Positions 18,084 through 24,899 of a stretch of DNA of 64,000 nt are shown here, piece by piece. Origin of the DNA: an uncultured Draconibacterium sp. (GTDB lineage: Bacteria; Bacteroidota; Bacteroidia; Bacteroidales; Prolixibacteraceae). Made by a program: the position numbers and the translations under genes. The notes under the pieces were generated by a model. That model was not told where the DNA came from, did not search any database, and was given only the letters and a program-made list of their open reading frames with translations. The first letter of the stretch is position 1. Each line of letters begins with the position of its first letter. The stretch spans positions 62,001-126,000 of the forward strand of contig CANLMQ010000002.1 in assembly GCA_947492175.1 (NCBI GenBank), written 5' to 3'.

Positions 18084-18740
18084 ATGAAGCATGCAGTTAT
18101 AACAGGAAGCAGCAGAGGTATTGGTTTGGCTTTAACCCGGAAACTAATTGCTGAAAACAATATTGAAATAATCGGAAGCTCAACATCCGGCAAACACAGC
18201 TTACAATCGGCTAATTTCAGTTGCTATCCATTAAACCTGAACGATAAAAAATCAATAGAAGCGTTTGTAAAACAAATTGAAAATAAAAAGATTGACTACC
18301 TGGTAAATAATGCAGGAATTCTGCAGTACTCTGATAATCCGGGAATCGATTTTCAGAAACTGGAAGAAACTTTTAACGTTAATCTTTTCGGAACAATACG
18401 TTTTACCGAGCTGCTTATTTCGCGTTTAAACCAAAACGCTCACATCGTTACGGTTACTTCGGAGTGGGGCTCCTTTAGTGAACCCGGTTTCAACGAATAC
18501 CAGCCCCATTATAAAATGTCGAAAGCTGCATTAAACATGTACTCAAAGTTACTCTCAGAGCGACTTAAAAAGCGGGGAATAAGAGTATCAGCTTTCGATC
18601 CGGGCTGGGTAAAAACCGACATGGGTGGGAAAAACGCATCCAGAACTCCGGAGGAGGTAGCAACTGAATTGTTGTATTTAATGAAAAGCAAAGTTGAAAC
18701 CGGGAATTTCTGGCACAAAGGAAAAATAAGAGAATGGTAA
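18084..18740 (+). CDS. Short-chain dehydrogenase/reductase (SDR)
   Basis: 218 residues, the short end of the classical SDR range. Visible motifs are TGSSRGIGLAL (about 7-17, NAD(P) binding), LVNNAGILQYS, and the catalytic Ser in TVTSEWGS with YKMSK giving Tyr-x-x-x-Lys. FDPGWVKTDMGGKNASRTPEE is the substrate-loop region, typical of the C-factor/carbonyl-reductase-like group. The substrate is unknown. It ends the cyclase-nitroreductase run; operator site 2 starts 15 bases after its stop. Confidence 0.88.
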   Translation: MKHAVITGSSRGIGLALTRKLIAENNIEIIGSSTSGKHSLQSANFSCYPLNLNDKKSIEAFVKQIENKKIDYLVNNAGILQYSDNPGIDFQKLEETFNVNLFGTIRFTELLISRLNQNAHIVTVTSEWGSFSEPGFNEYQPHYKMSKAALNMYSKLLSERLKKRGIRVSAFDPGWVKTDMGGKNASRTPEEVATELLYLMKSKVETGNFWHKGKIREW

Positions 18741-18754
18741 CCCAAAATTCTTTT

Positions 18755-18805
18755 GTTCGGTATTATAATTCCGAACGTTTTATTGCCGGCTGTCTCATAC
18801 ATTTG
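18755..18805 (+). promoter_or_regulatory. Operator and -7 box of the CHMI-pseudogene unit (site 2)
   Basis: GTTCGG (18755-18760) and CCGAAC (18771-18776) form an inverted repeat with a 10-base spacer. The -7 box TACATTTG is at 18798-18805, 27 bases after the start of CCGAAC. The 15-base segment ATTATAATTCCGAAC (18762-18776) recurs exactly in front of the MDR reductase gene (23319-23333). Confidence 0.6.
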
Positions 18806-18864
18806 TACCAATTAATTATTCAAAACCAGCTCTAAAATTTTACAAAACACAAATACATTAAAAT

Positions 18865-19212
18865 ATGCCACATTTTGTAATTGATTGCTCAGAGAACATT
18901 ATAAAAACAAAAGACGCCGGAACTGATTCTGGAGAAAGTATATTATTCTGCAGAATCTACCGGTTTGTTTAATAAAGAAGATATAAAAGTTCGAATTAAT
19001 GCTTTTCAATATTACTACAAGCGAAATTCGCCCGATGATTTTATTCACGTTTTTGCCCACATCATGGAAGGAAGAACAACTGAACAAAAAGTTTACTCTC
19101 GCACAATATAGTTTCCGGGTTAAAAAACATTTTGCCCGATGTACCAATCATTTCAATTAGCATCAGTGATTTTGAGAAAGCAACTTATTGCAATAAATCG
19201 ATGGTTTTATGA
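18865..19212 (+). pseudogene. Frameshifted 5-carboxymethyl-2-hydroxymuconate isomerase (CHMI) family gene
   Basis: The reading starts MPHFVIDCSENIIK, with the Pro that is the catalytic base of the tautomerase superfamily. It then shifts frame near the A run at 18902-18907. The next frame gives TPELILEKVYYSAESTGLFN, KEDIKVRINAFQYYYKRNSP and DDFIHVFAHIMEGRTTEQK, ending at TAG 19109-19111. A third frame from 19111 gives VSGLKNILPDVPIISISISD and stops at 19212. Joined, the pieces make about 115 residues with the CHMI family order. Two shifts imply an inactive gene, unless one is a sequencing error. It lies first under operator site 2. Confidence 0.75.
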
Positions 19213-19245
19213 CGAATAAAGAAAGAATAATCAAAATAACTCAAT

Positions 19246-19695
19246 ATGAAATTTACAGTAGCAACAATTTTATTGATGTTGATTTATTCATCATCGAGTT
19301 ACAATGAATGGGAAATAGCACCCCCTGAAAATAACAGGAAGTCGAATATGGAAAATAGCAGCATTAAACCGGGATTTTGGAAATCAGCCGATAAAAATCC
19401 GTTTTGGATAACAGTAATTGGAGACCAGGTTTATTGGTTAGGAATGAATAAACAATCTGGTGAAAAAAAGCTTGGAGAAAACTGGTGTCATGTAGGAGTT
19501 GGAAAAATATATGGCAACCGGATCATTTTAAATTGGTCAGACATTCCGGTTGGCGAAGACCACTTAAATGGAAGAATAACTGTTGAAATTTTGAGCGAAA
19601 CAAAAATGAAGGTCACCGAAGATTCCGGTAATTTTGGGAAGTCGGAATGGACCTGGGAATCTGACAACAAATCTTTTTCAGAAATCGGAATCTGA
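19246..19695 (+). CDS. Hypothetical protein, possibly exported
   Basis: 149 residues with a hydrophobic start (VATILLMLIYSSSS) that may be a signal peptide. The rest is a small, Trp-rich, beta-looking domain, with FWITVIGDQVYWLGMN, WCHVGVGKIYGNRIILNWSD and VTEDSGNFGKSEWTW. I do not recognise the family; a lipocalin-like or other ligand-binding beta barrel is possible. It is flanked by the CHMI pseudogene and a DUF1330 gene and probably shares their transcript. Confidence 0.6.
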   Translation: MKFTVATILLMLIYSSSSYNEWEIAPPENNRKSNMENSSIKPGFWKSADKNPFWITVIGDQVYWLGMNKQSGEKKLGENWCHVGVGKIYGNRIILNWSDIPVGEDHLNGRITVEILSETKMKVTEDSGNFGKSEWTWESDNKSFSEIGI

Positions 19696-19703
19696 CTTAA
19701 AAA

Positions 19704-20126
19704 ATGAAAAAAACACATTTAATACCATCGCAGGAAGCAGGACGGAAATTTATTATGAGAGAAATAAAAGGCTATGTAATTATGCTTAACCTGCTTCGTT
19801 TTAAAAAAGTAGCCGACTATTCAGCTTCGCCTGAACTTAAGCCCGATAAACCAATTAGCGGAAAAGAGGCTTATCAAAAGTACATGGATCACACCCGGCC
19901 ATTTCTGGAAAAATCTGGTGGAGAAATTCTGTTTATGGGCGAAGGAGGAGACTTTCTGATTGGTCCTGCAGATGAACAATGGGATGCAGTGCTGCTGGTT
20001 AAACAAAATAGCGTAAAAAGTTTTCTGAATTTTGAATCAAATACAGAATACATGAAAGGTATCGGGCACCGAACAGCAGCACTGGAAGACTCGCGGCTAC
20101 TTCCTGTCTCTGAATCAAAACAATAA
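19704..20126 (+). CDS. DUF1330 domain protein (dimeric alpha-beta barrel)
   Basis: 140 residues. The core starts YVIMLNLLRFKKVADYSASP and contains PISGKEAYQKYMDHTRPFLEKSGGEILFMGEG and WDAVLLVKQNSVKSFLNF. HRTAALEDSRLLP ends it. This order is that of DUF1330, a ferredoxin-like dimeric barrel related to EthD and antibiotic monooxygenases. An internal ATG at 19755 may be the true start, because the family normally begins there. It follows the hypothetical gene by 8 bases. The role is unknown; small-molecule handling would fit the neighbourhood. Confidence 0.82.
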   Translation: MKKTHLIPSQEAGRKFIMREIKGYVIMLNLLRFKKVADYSASPELKPDKPISGKEAYQKYMDHTRPFLEKSGGEILFMGEGGDFLIGPADEQWDAVLLVKQNSVKSFLNFESNTEYMKGIGHRTAALEDSRLLPVSESKQ

Positions 20127-20267
20127 AAGATAAACCTTTTTTAATAATTCTTTTCAGCAAAAAAGCCCCCAACACAACCATTATATAAGACCGGAATTGC
20201 ATTTAAAATAAACTTATTTTCGGACACGTTGTTTATGACTAATATCCGGATTAAAAGACATTTCAAA

Positions 20268-21431
20268 ATGCAACTTCTGGTTTTATTAAATTTTGCAGCT
20301 GCTCTACAGGGAATATTTTTCACTTATTTAATTGCGCACAACCGGCTAAAGGACACTAAATCGGTTGTATTGGGAGTACTAACACTCGTTCTTTCAATCA
20401 GTTTGTTTGGCGGAATTTACGGAATGACCGGATACTACAAAGTTTTTCCTCATTTGGTAAATGTGATGGACCCGTTGTTTTTACTGTACGGCCCATTACT
20501 TTATACCTACATTTTTGTTCTCACTAAAAACAAGCTGCCCCGGCGTTTTTTATTGCACATTCTGCCTTTTGCCATTTATATTATCTCATTTATCCCGTTG
20601 TATGCAAAAAGCGGAGAAGAGAAAATTCAGTTTGCCGAATATATTTTTTTAAGTAAAGAAGTTCCGGTTGAAGGTCTTTTAATGCAGCTGGGAAGAGTAA
20701 TTTACATTTCGGTGTACGTGTTTATAAGTTTAGTTCTGGTTAAAACGCATCAGAAAAAAATAAAAGACAACTTTTCTAATATTGAAAAAGTATCGCTGAA
20801 CCAGGCAAAAAAAATACTCTACCTTTTTTTAGTGGTTTTAACTGTAGCACTCGTTTCATTTTTTTTAGGATACCGTTTATCGTACAGTTTCTCTGTTTCG
20901 AATAACGTTATAGGCTTTTTTGTTGGTATTCTTATTTATGCCCTGGTTTATTCAACCTGGAAGATTCGGCACATCAGGGATACCAAAATTGTTGATGTAG
21001 CCGTAACAAACAACAATAAACTTCATTCTGAATTAAAAGAGAAACGACGAAGTGTATTTGTTTTAAATGATGAACAACTTGATGAATACAAAGTACGACT
21101 GGAAAAAGCAGTTGAAGAGGAAAAGGTTTTTACCGAGAATGAACTATCCCTGGCTGAATTAAGCCGAAAAATAAATATTCAGGCTTATCAGTTATCCGAA
21201 TTAATCAGCCGGATTTATGGGGAATCGTTTTTTGATTTTATTAACCGAAACCGAATAGAAGAGATCAAATTGCGTCTCGAAGATCCGGCTTCAGACTCGT
21301 ATTCGCTGCTGGGAATTGCCATGGATTGCGGATTTAATTCAAAATCGTCGTTTAATACTGCATTTAAAAAATTTACAGGTCTTACTCCCAGCGAGTACCG
21401 AAAGCAACAACTAACAAAAGTTACCACATAG
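20268..21431 (+). CDS. Membrane-anchored AraC family regulator
   Basis: 387 residues from the ATG at 20268. Upstream in-frame starts at 20229 (TTG) and 20235 (ATG) are possible but add only charged residues before the first membrane helix. About seven transmembrane segments (20268 to about 20990) precede a linker and a C-terminal AraC domain, with LSLAELSRKINIQAYQLSELISRIYGESF and LGIAMDCGFNSKSSFNTAFKKFTGLTPSEY. Such proteins sense a membrane or external signal and bind DNA at the membrane. A GTCCGA on the minus strand (20225-20220) upstream could allow autoregulation. It is followed 9 bases later by a second AraC-type gene. Confidence 0.85.
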   Translation: MQLLVLLNFAAALQGIFFTYLIAHNRLKDTKSVVLGVLTLVLSISLFGGIYGMTGYYKVFPHLVNVMDPLFLLYGPLLYTYIFVLTKNKLPRRFLLHILPFAIYIISFIPLYAKSGEEKIQFAEYIFLSKEVPVEGLLMQLGRVIYISVYVFISLVLVKTHQKKIKDNFSNIEKVSLNQAKKILYLFLVVLTVALVSFFLGYRLSYSFSVSNNVIGFFVGILIYALVYSTWKIRHIRDTKIVDVAVTNNNKLHSELKEKRRSVFVLNDEQLDEYKVRLEKAVEEEKVFTENELSLAELSRKINIQAYQLSELISRIYGESFFDFINRNRIEEIKLRLEDPASDSYSLLGIAMDCGFNSKSSFNTAFKKFTGLTPSEYRKQQLTKVTT

Positions 21432-21440
21432 AATAAACCA

Positions 21441-23240
21441 ATGGAAAGACCAGAGCCTGCAAAAAAAACAATTGCCATTCTTCCGTTTGTGAATATGAGT
21501 GGCAGCGACGATGTTGAATATTTCAGCGACGGAATAACCGAAGAAATTATCAATGCACTGGCCAGTATTCCATATCTTAAAGTTACTTCAAGAACCTCAT
21601 CGTTCTATTTTAAAAACAAACCTGTTCCAATTCGGGAAATAGCTAGGCAATTAGATGTGGCAATTATTTTGGAAGGAAGTGTCCGGGTTGCTGCTCAAAC
21701 AGTCCGAATAACGGCGCAGTTGATTCATGCTGAGGAGGACTTTCATTTTTGGTCGGAAACCTGGGACCGGAAATTGGTGAATATTTTTGAAATTCAGGAT
21801 GAAATTAGTTTGTTAATTGCTGACAAAATAAGGGAAGAATATGGTCATTTTGAAATTCAGGATCACCTGGTTGAAAAGAAAACAGAAAATTTCGATGCCT
21901 ACGATTATTATTTAAAAGGCCGTTATTATTTTAACAAATGGAATCCGGTTGATACACAAAAAGCAATTGAATTATATGAAAAAGCAATTGTTCTCGATCC
22001 CAACCATACCGATTCGTATATTGGTCTGGCCGATGCCTACAGTTTTTTTGCAGTTACCGAATTAATGGCTCGCGAAAAGGCCTGGGAAAAATCGCGGTTT
22101 TATACCGATAAAGCCCATGCTTTAAATCCGAACAATGCCGGCGTACATTACCTGCTTGCCAATGTTTCCTTTTTTTACGATGCCAACTTTAGCGATGCAA
22201 TAAACCACACCGTAAAATCTCTTGAGCTAAAATCCAATTATCCCGAGGCACAGCAATTTATGGCGCTGCTTTATATGATTTCCGGACAAATGGGAAAAGC
22301 CAAACAGCATCTGGATGCAGCACACGGTATCGATCCGCTTTCGCAGGAAACACTGTTTTACCGGGCTTATTATAACTATCGTTCTGAAAATTATTCGGAA
22401 GCCCTGAAACTGTTTGACGAAAGCCTGGATAAAAATCCCAATAATATTCCGGCCTACATTGTCCGCAGTTATTGTCTTCTTAAAAAGGGGAAGTACGATG
22501 ATGCAATTTCTTTCCTGGGAAAAATGCCCGAAGAAATTGTTGTTCAGAACGAACAACTTGGAACCACTTGCCTGGCATTCATTCTAAAAAAAGACACAAA
22601 AAAAGCAAAAACATATTTCGATCAACTGTACCGGGAAGCCCAAAATCCAAATTCATTCCAGGCACATTCTTATTTATACCTGGCCTACGCAAACATGCGC
22701 AAAGCCGATAAAGCATATGCCTGGCTCAACGAGGCATTCAAATTAAAATCATCAGTTTTATTGCTGAATTATACCGATCCGTTGGCCAACGATTTAAAAA
22801 ATGATTCGCGATACGAACAATACAAGAAAAAACTATACAATCATTCTGAATCGACAGAAAAAGAAACAAGCCCTAAAGCTCCCCTATTAGATTCCGCAAC
22901 TGCAGACACTTACAAAGAAAATCTAATCCGGTTTGTTTACGAAGAAGAACCGTTTCTGGTTCCCAACATCTCGCTTCGATTACTTGCCGAACAAGTTGAA
23001 ATACATCCCAATAAACTTTCGTGGCTGCTTAACGAACGTATGGGTAAAAACTTTAACGAGTTTATTAATTACTACCGTATTGAATATTTTAAAAAACTGG
23101 TTCTTGATCCTGAAAACAGCAATATATCGTTGATTGGTCTGGCTTATGAAAGTGGCTTTAACTCAAAAACTGTATTTAATACCTATTTCAAAAAGCTGGA
23201 AGGAATAACACCCAAAGAGTTTTTAAAGCAGCACAACTAG
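21441..23240 (+). CDS. TolB/FlgO-like, TPR and AraC fusion regulator
   Basis: 599 residues in three parts. Residues 1-150 resemble the TolB-N/FlgO-like domain found beside adenylate cyclases and OmpR-type activators: KTIAILPFVNMSGSDDVEYF, SDGITEEIINALASIPYLKV, and VAIILEGSVRVAAQTVRITA. Residues about 155-440 hold TPR repeats (AIELYEKAIVLDPNHTDSYI, ALKLFDESLDKNPNNIPAYI). Residues about 490-599 are an AraC helix-turn-helix domain, with ISLRLLAEQVEIHPNKLSWL and LAYESGFNSKTVFNTYFKKL. There is no membrane segment. With the preceding membrane AraC gene it forms a probable two-gene regulatory unit at the centre of the operator-bearing promoters. Confidence 0.85.
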   Translation: MERPEPAKKTIAILPFVNMSGSDDVEYFSDGITEEIINALASIPYLKVTSRTSSFYFKNKPVPIREIARQLDVAIILEGSVRVAAQTVRITAQLIHAEEDFHFWSETWDRKLVNIFEIQDEISLLIADKIREEYGHFEIQDHLVEKKTENFDAYDYYLKGRYYFNKWNPVDTQKAIELYEKAIVLDPNHTDSYIGLADAYSFFAVTELMAREKAWEKSRFYTDKAHALNPNNAGVHYLLANVSFFYDANFSDAINHTVKSLELKSNYPEAQQFMALLYMISGQMGKAKQHLDAAHGIDPLSQETLFYRAYYNYRSENYSEALKLFDESLDKNPNNIPAYIVRSYCLLKKGKYDDAISFLGKMPEEIVVQNEQLGTTCLAFILKKDTKKAKTYFDQLYREAQNPNSFQAHSYLYLAYANMRKADKAYAWLNEAFKLKSSVLLLNYTDPLANDLKNDSRYEQYKKKLYNHSESTEKETSPKAPLLDSATADTYKENLIRFVYEEEPFLVPNISLRLLAEQVEIHPNKLSWLLNERMGKNFNEFINYYRIEYFKKLVLDPENSNISLIGLAYESGFNSKTVFNTYFKKLEGITPKEFLKQHN

Positions 23241-23311
23241 TTCAACTCCTGTTTTTTTCAACTTCCGAAATCTCTATATTACCAATACTTTTCCTTTAAT
23301 CACACTTTTAA

Positions 23312-23383
23312 GTCCGCAATTATAATTCCGAACACCTGTAAAACAATCCCGAACTTTTGTCTTCAGGGCACCTCCTACTTTTG
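23312..23383 (+). promoter_or_regulatory. Operator repeats and -7 box of the MDR reductase gene (site 3)
   Basis: GTCCG at 23312, TTCCGAAC ending at 23333 and TCCCGAAC ending at 23354. The two CCGAAC copies start at 23328 and 23349, 21 bases apart. The -7 box TACTTTTG is at 23376-23383, 27 bases after the start of the second copy, the same offset as in site 2. Confidence 0.62.
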
Positions 23384-23429
23384 TTTCATGATTTCGTTTA
23401 GAACAGATTAAACAATAAAAACAAGTATC

Positions 23430-24425
23430 ATGAAAGAAACAATGAAAGCAATTGTTGCCAAAGGTTACGGACTTCCCGATGTGCTGGAGTTACAAAACGT
23501 AACAAAACCAAAACCCAAAACAAACGAAGTATTGGTTAAAGTTTATGCTTCTTCGGCAACCACAGCCGACGGAATGATGAGAACAGGCAAACCCTTTATT
23601 GGCAGATTGGCGACCGGATTACTAAGACCCAAGCATGCCATTCCCGGTGCAGGATTTGCCGGCATTATCGTTTCGGTAGGAACAGATGTCAGAAATTTTA
23701 ACCACGGAACCCGTGTTTTTGGAGAAACAACATTGGGTCTTAGCACCAACGCCGAGTATGTCTGCGTTCCGGAAGACGGAGTAATTCTTCCAATGCCCGA
23801 TAACATGAGTTTTGCAGAAGGAGCAACTTATGGTGACGGACATTTAACCTCACTCAACTTTCTGAAAGAAATTGCTCAAATTAAACCAGGGCAAAAAGTG
23901 CTGATTAACGGGGCTTCCGGGAGTCTGGGAACTGCTGCTGTACAAATTGCCAGGAATATGGGCGCCGAAGTAACCGGCGTTTGCAGCACCCGGAATATTG
24001 GCCTGGTAAAATCGCTCGGGGCCGATCGTATTATTGATTACACCAAAAAAGATTGCACAAAAGTGAAAGACACTTATGATGTGGTTTACGATACTGTTGG
24101 TAAAAGCTCCTACACAAAAAGTAAAAAAGTTCTGGCTGAATCCGGTGTATATGTTTCGCCGGTGTTAAAAGGAGCATTCTTATTTCAAATGGTATGGACA
24201 TCTTTTTTCAGCAATAAAAAAGCCAAGTTTGCTGCAACCGGACTTCGCACAAATGAAGAGTTACGAAGCTTATTTGCAGAATTGGTTGAAATGTTCAAAG
24301 AAGGAAAATTAAAAACGGTTATCGACCGTCAGTATCCGCTTGAAAAGGTTGCTGATGCGCACACTTACATTGCTTCAGGATACAAAAAAGGAAACGTTGT
24401 AATTATAGTTCATTCTGAGAATTAG
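23430..24425 (+). CDS. NAD(P)-dependent MDR-family oxidoreductase (quinone-reductase-like)
   Basis: 331 residues of the medium-chain dehydrogenase/reductase family. The GroES-like N-terminus contains KPKPKTNEVLVKVYASSATTAD and PGAGFAGIIVSVG, and the Rossmann domain has GQKVLINGASGSLGTAAVQIARNMGAEVTGVCS (residues about 152-184). The structural-zinc cysteine cluster is missing and the catalytic-zinc ligands are not conserved, so it belongs to the zinc-free quinone oxidoreductase-like branch. The substrate is unknown; enones or quinones are typical. Operator site 3 precedes it by 47 bases, placing it in the same inferred regulon. Confidence 0.88.
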   Translation: MKETMKAIVAKGYGLPDVLELQNVTKPKPKTNEVLVKVYASSATTADGMMRTGKPFIGRLATGLLRPKHAIPGAGFAGIIVSVGTDVRNFNHGTRVFGETTLGLSTNAEYVCVPEDGVILPMPDNMSFAEGATYGDGHLTSLNFLKEIAQIKPGQKVLINGASGSLGTAAVQIARNMGAEVTGVCSTRNIGLVKSLGADRIIDYTKKDCTKVKDTYDVVYDTVGKSSYTKSKKVLAESGVYVSPVLKGAFLFQMVWTSFFSNKKAKFAATGLRTNEELRSLFAELVEMFKEGKLKTVIDRQYPLEKVADAHTYIASGYKKGNVVIIVHSEN

Positions 24426-24434
24426 AACATTTAC

Positions 24435-24507
24435 GTCCGACTTCCTCAATCCGAACGTCCGATTTTACTAAAAACGTCGCATGCCAATGCCGCTCCCTCT
24501 ACTTTTG
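24435..24507 (+). promoter_or_regulatory. Operator repeats and -7 box of the DUF4260/TonB-receptor cluster (site 4)
   Basis: GTCCGA at 24435 and 24457 (22 bases apart), CCGAAC at 24451, GTCG at 24476 and -7 box TACTTTTG at 24500-24507. It is the closest match to site 1 in both sequence and spacing. It begins 10 bases after the MDR reductase stop and 27 bases separate the -7 box from the next ATG. Confidence 0.65.
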
Positions 24508-24533
24508 TTTCTAAATCATTAAAATTCAAAAAG

Positions 24534-24893
24534 ATGAAGCTGTCACTCAAGATCGAAGAAATAAGTATGCTCGTCCTCTCATTTTATATTACTCTGTTAC
24601 TCGGATACGACTGGTGGGTATTTATACTTTTTCTTTTCACACCCGATATCAGCATGTTGGGCTACCTTTTAGGAAACCGCACAGGAGCAATACTATACAA
24701 TATATTTCATTACAAATTTTTAGCGGTATTTCTGGGAATTATCGGCTACGCCAACTCAATAACTGAACTTGCTTTTGCCGGAGCCATTCTGTTTGGACAC
24801 AGTTCGTTCGACAGGTTATTCGGCTATGGACTGAAGTACCCGAAAGGATTTATTTATACACACCTTGGAGCCATAAAAAACAAAAACAATTAA
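24534..24893 (+). CDS. DUF4260 family small membrane protein
   Basis: 119 residues with four hydrophobic helices. The sequence FTPDISMLGYLLGNRTGAILYNIFHY and HSSFDRLFGYGLKYPKGFIYTHLG matches DUF4260, a family of small integral membrane proteins of unknown function. It is the first gene behind operator site 4 and lies 6 bases before the TonB-dependent receptor gene, so it heads the transport cluster. Confidence 0.87.
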   Translation: MKLSLKIEEISMLVLSFYITLLLGYDWWVFILFLFTPDISMLGYLLGNRTGAILYNIFHYKFLAVFLGIIGYANSITELAFAGAILFGHSSFDRLFGYGLKYPKGFIYTHLGAIKNKNN

Positions 24894-24899
24894 AACAAC

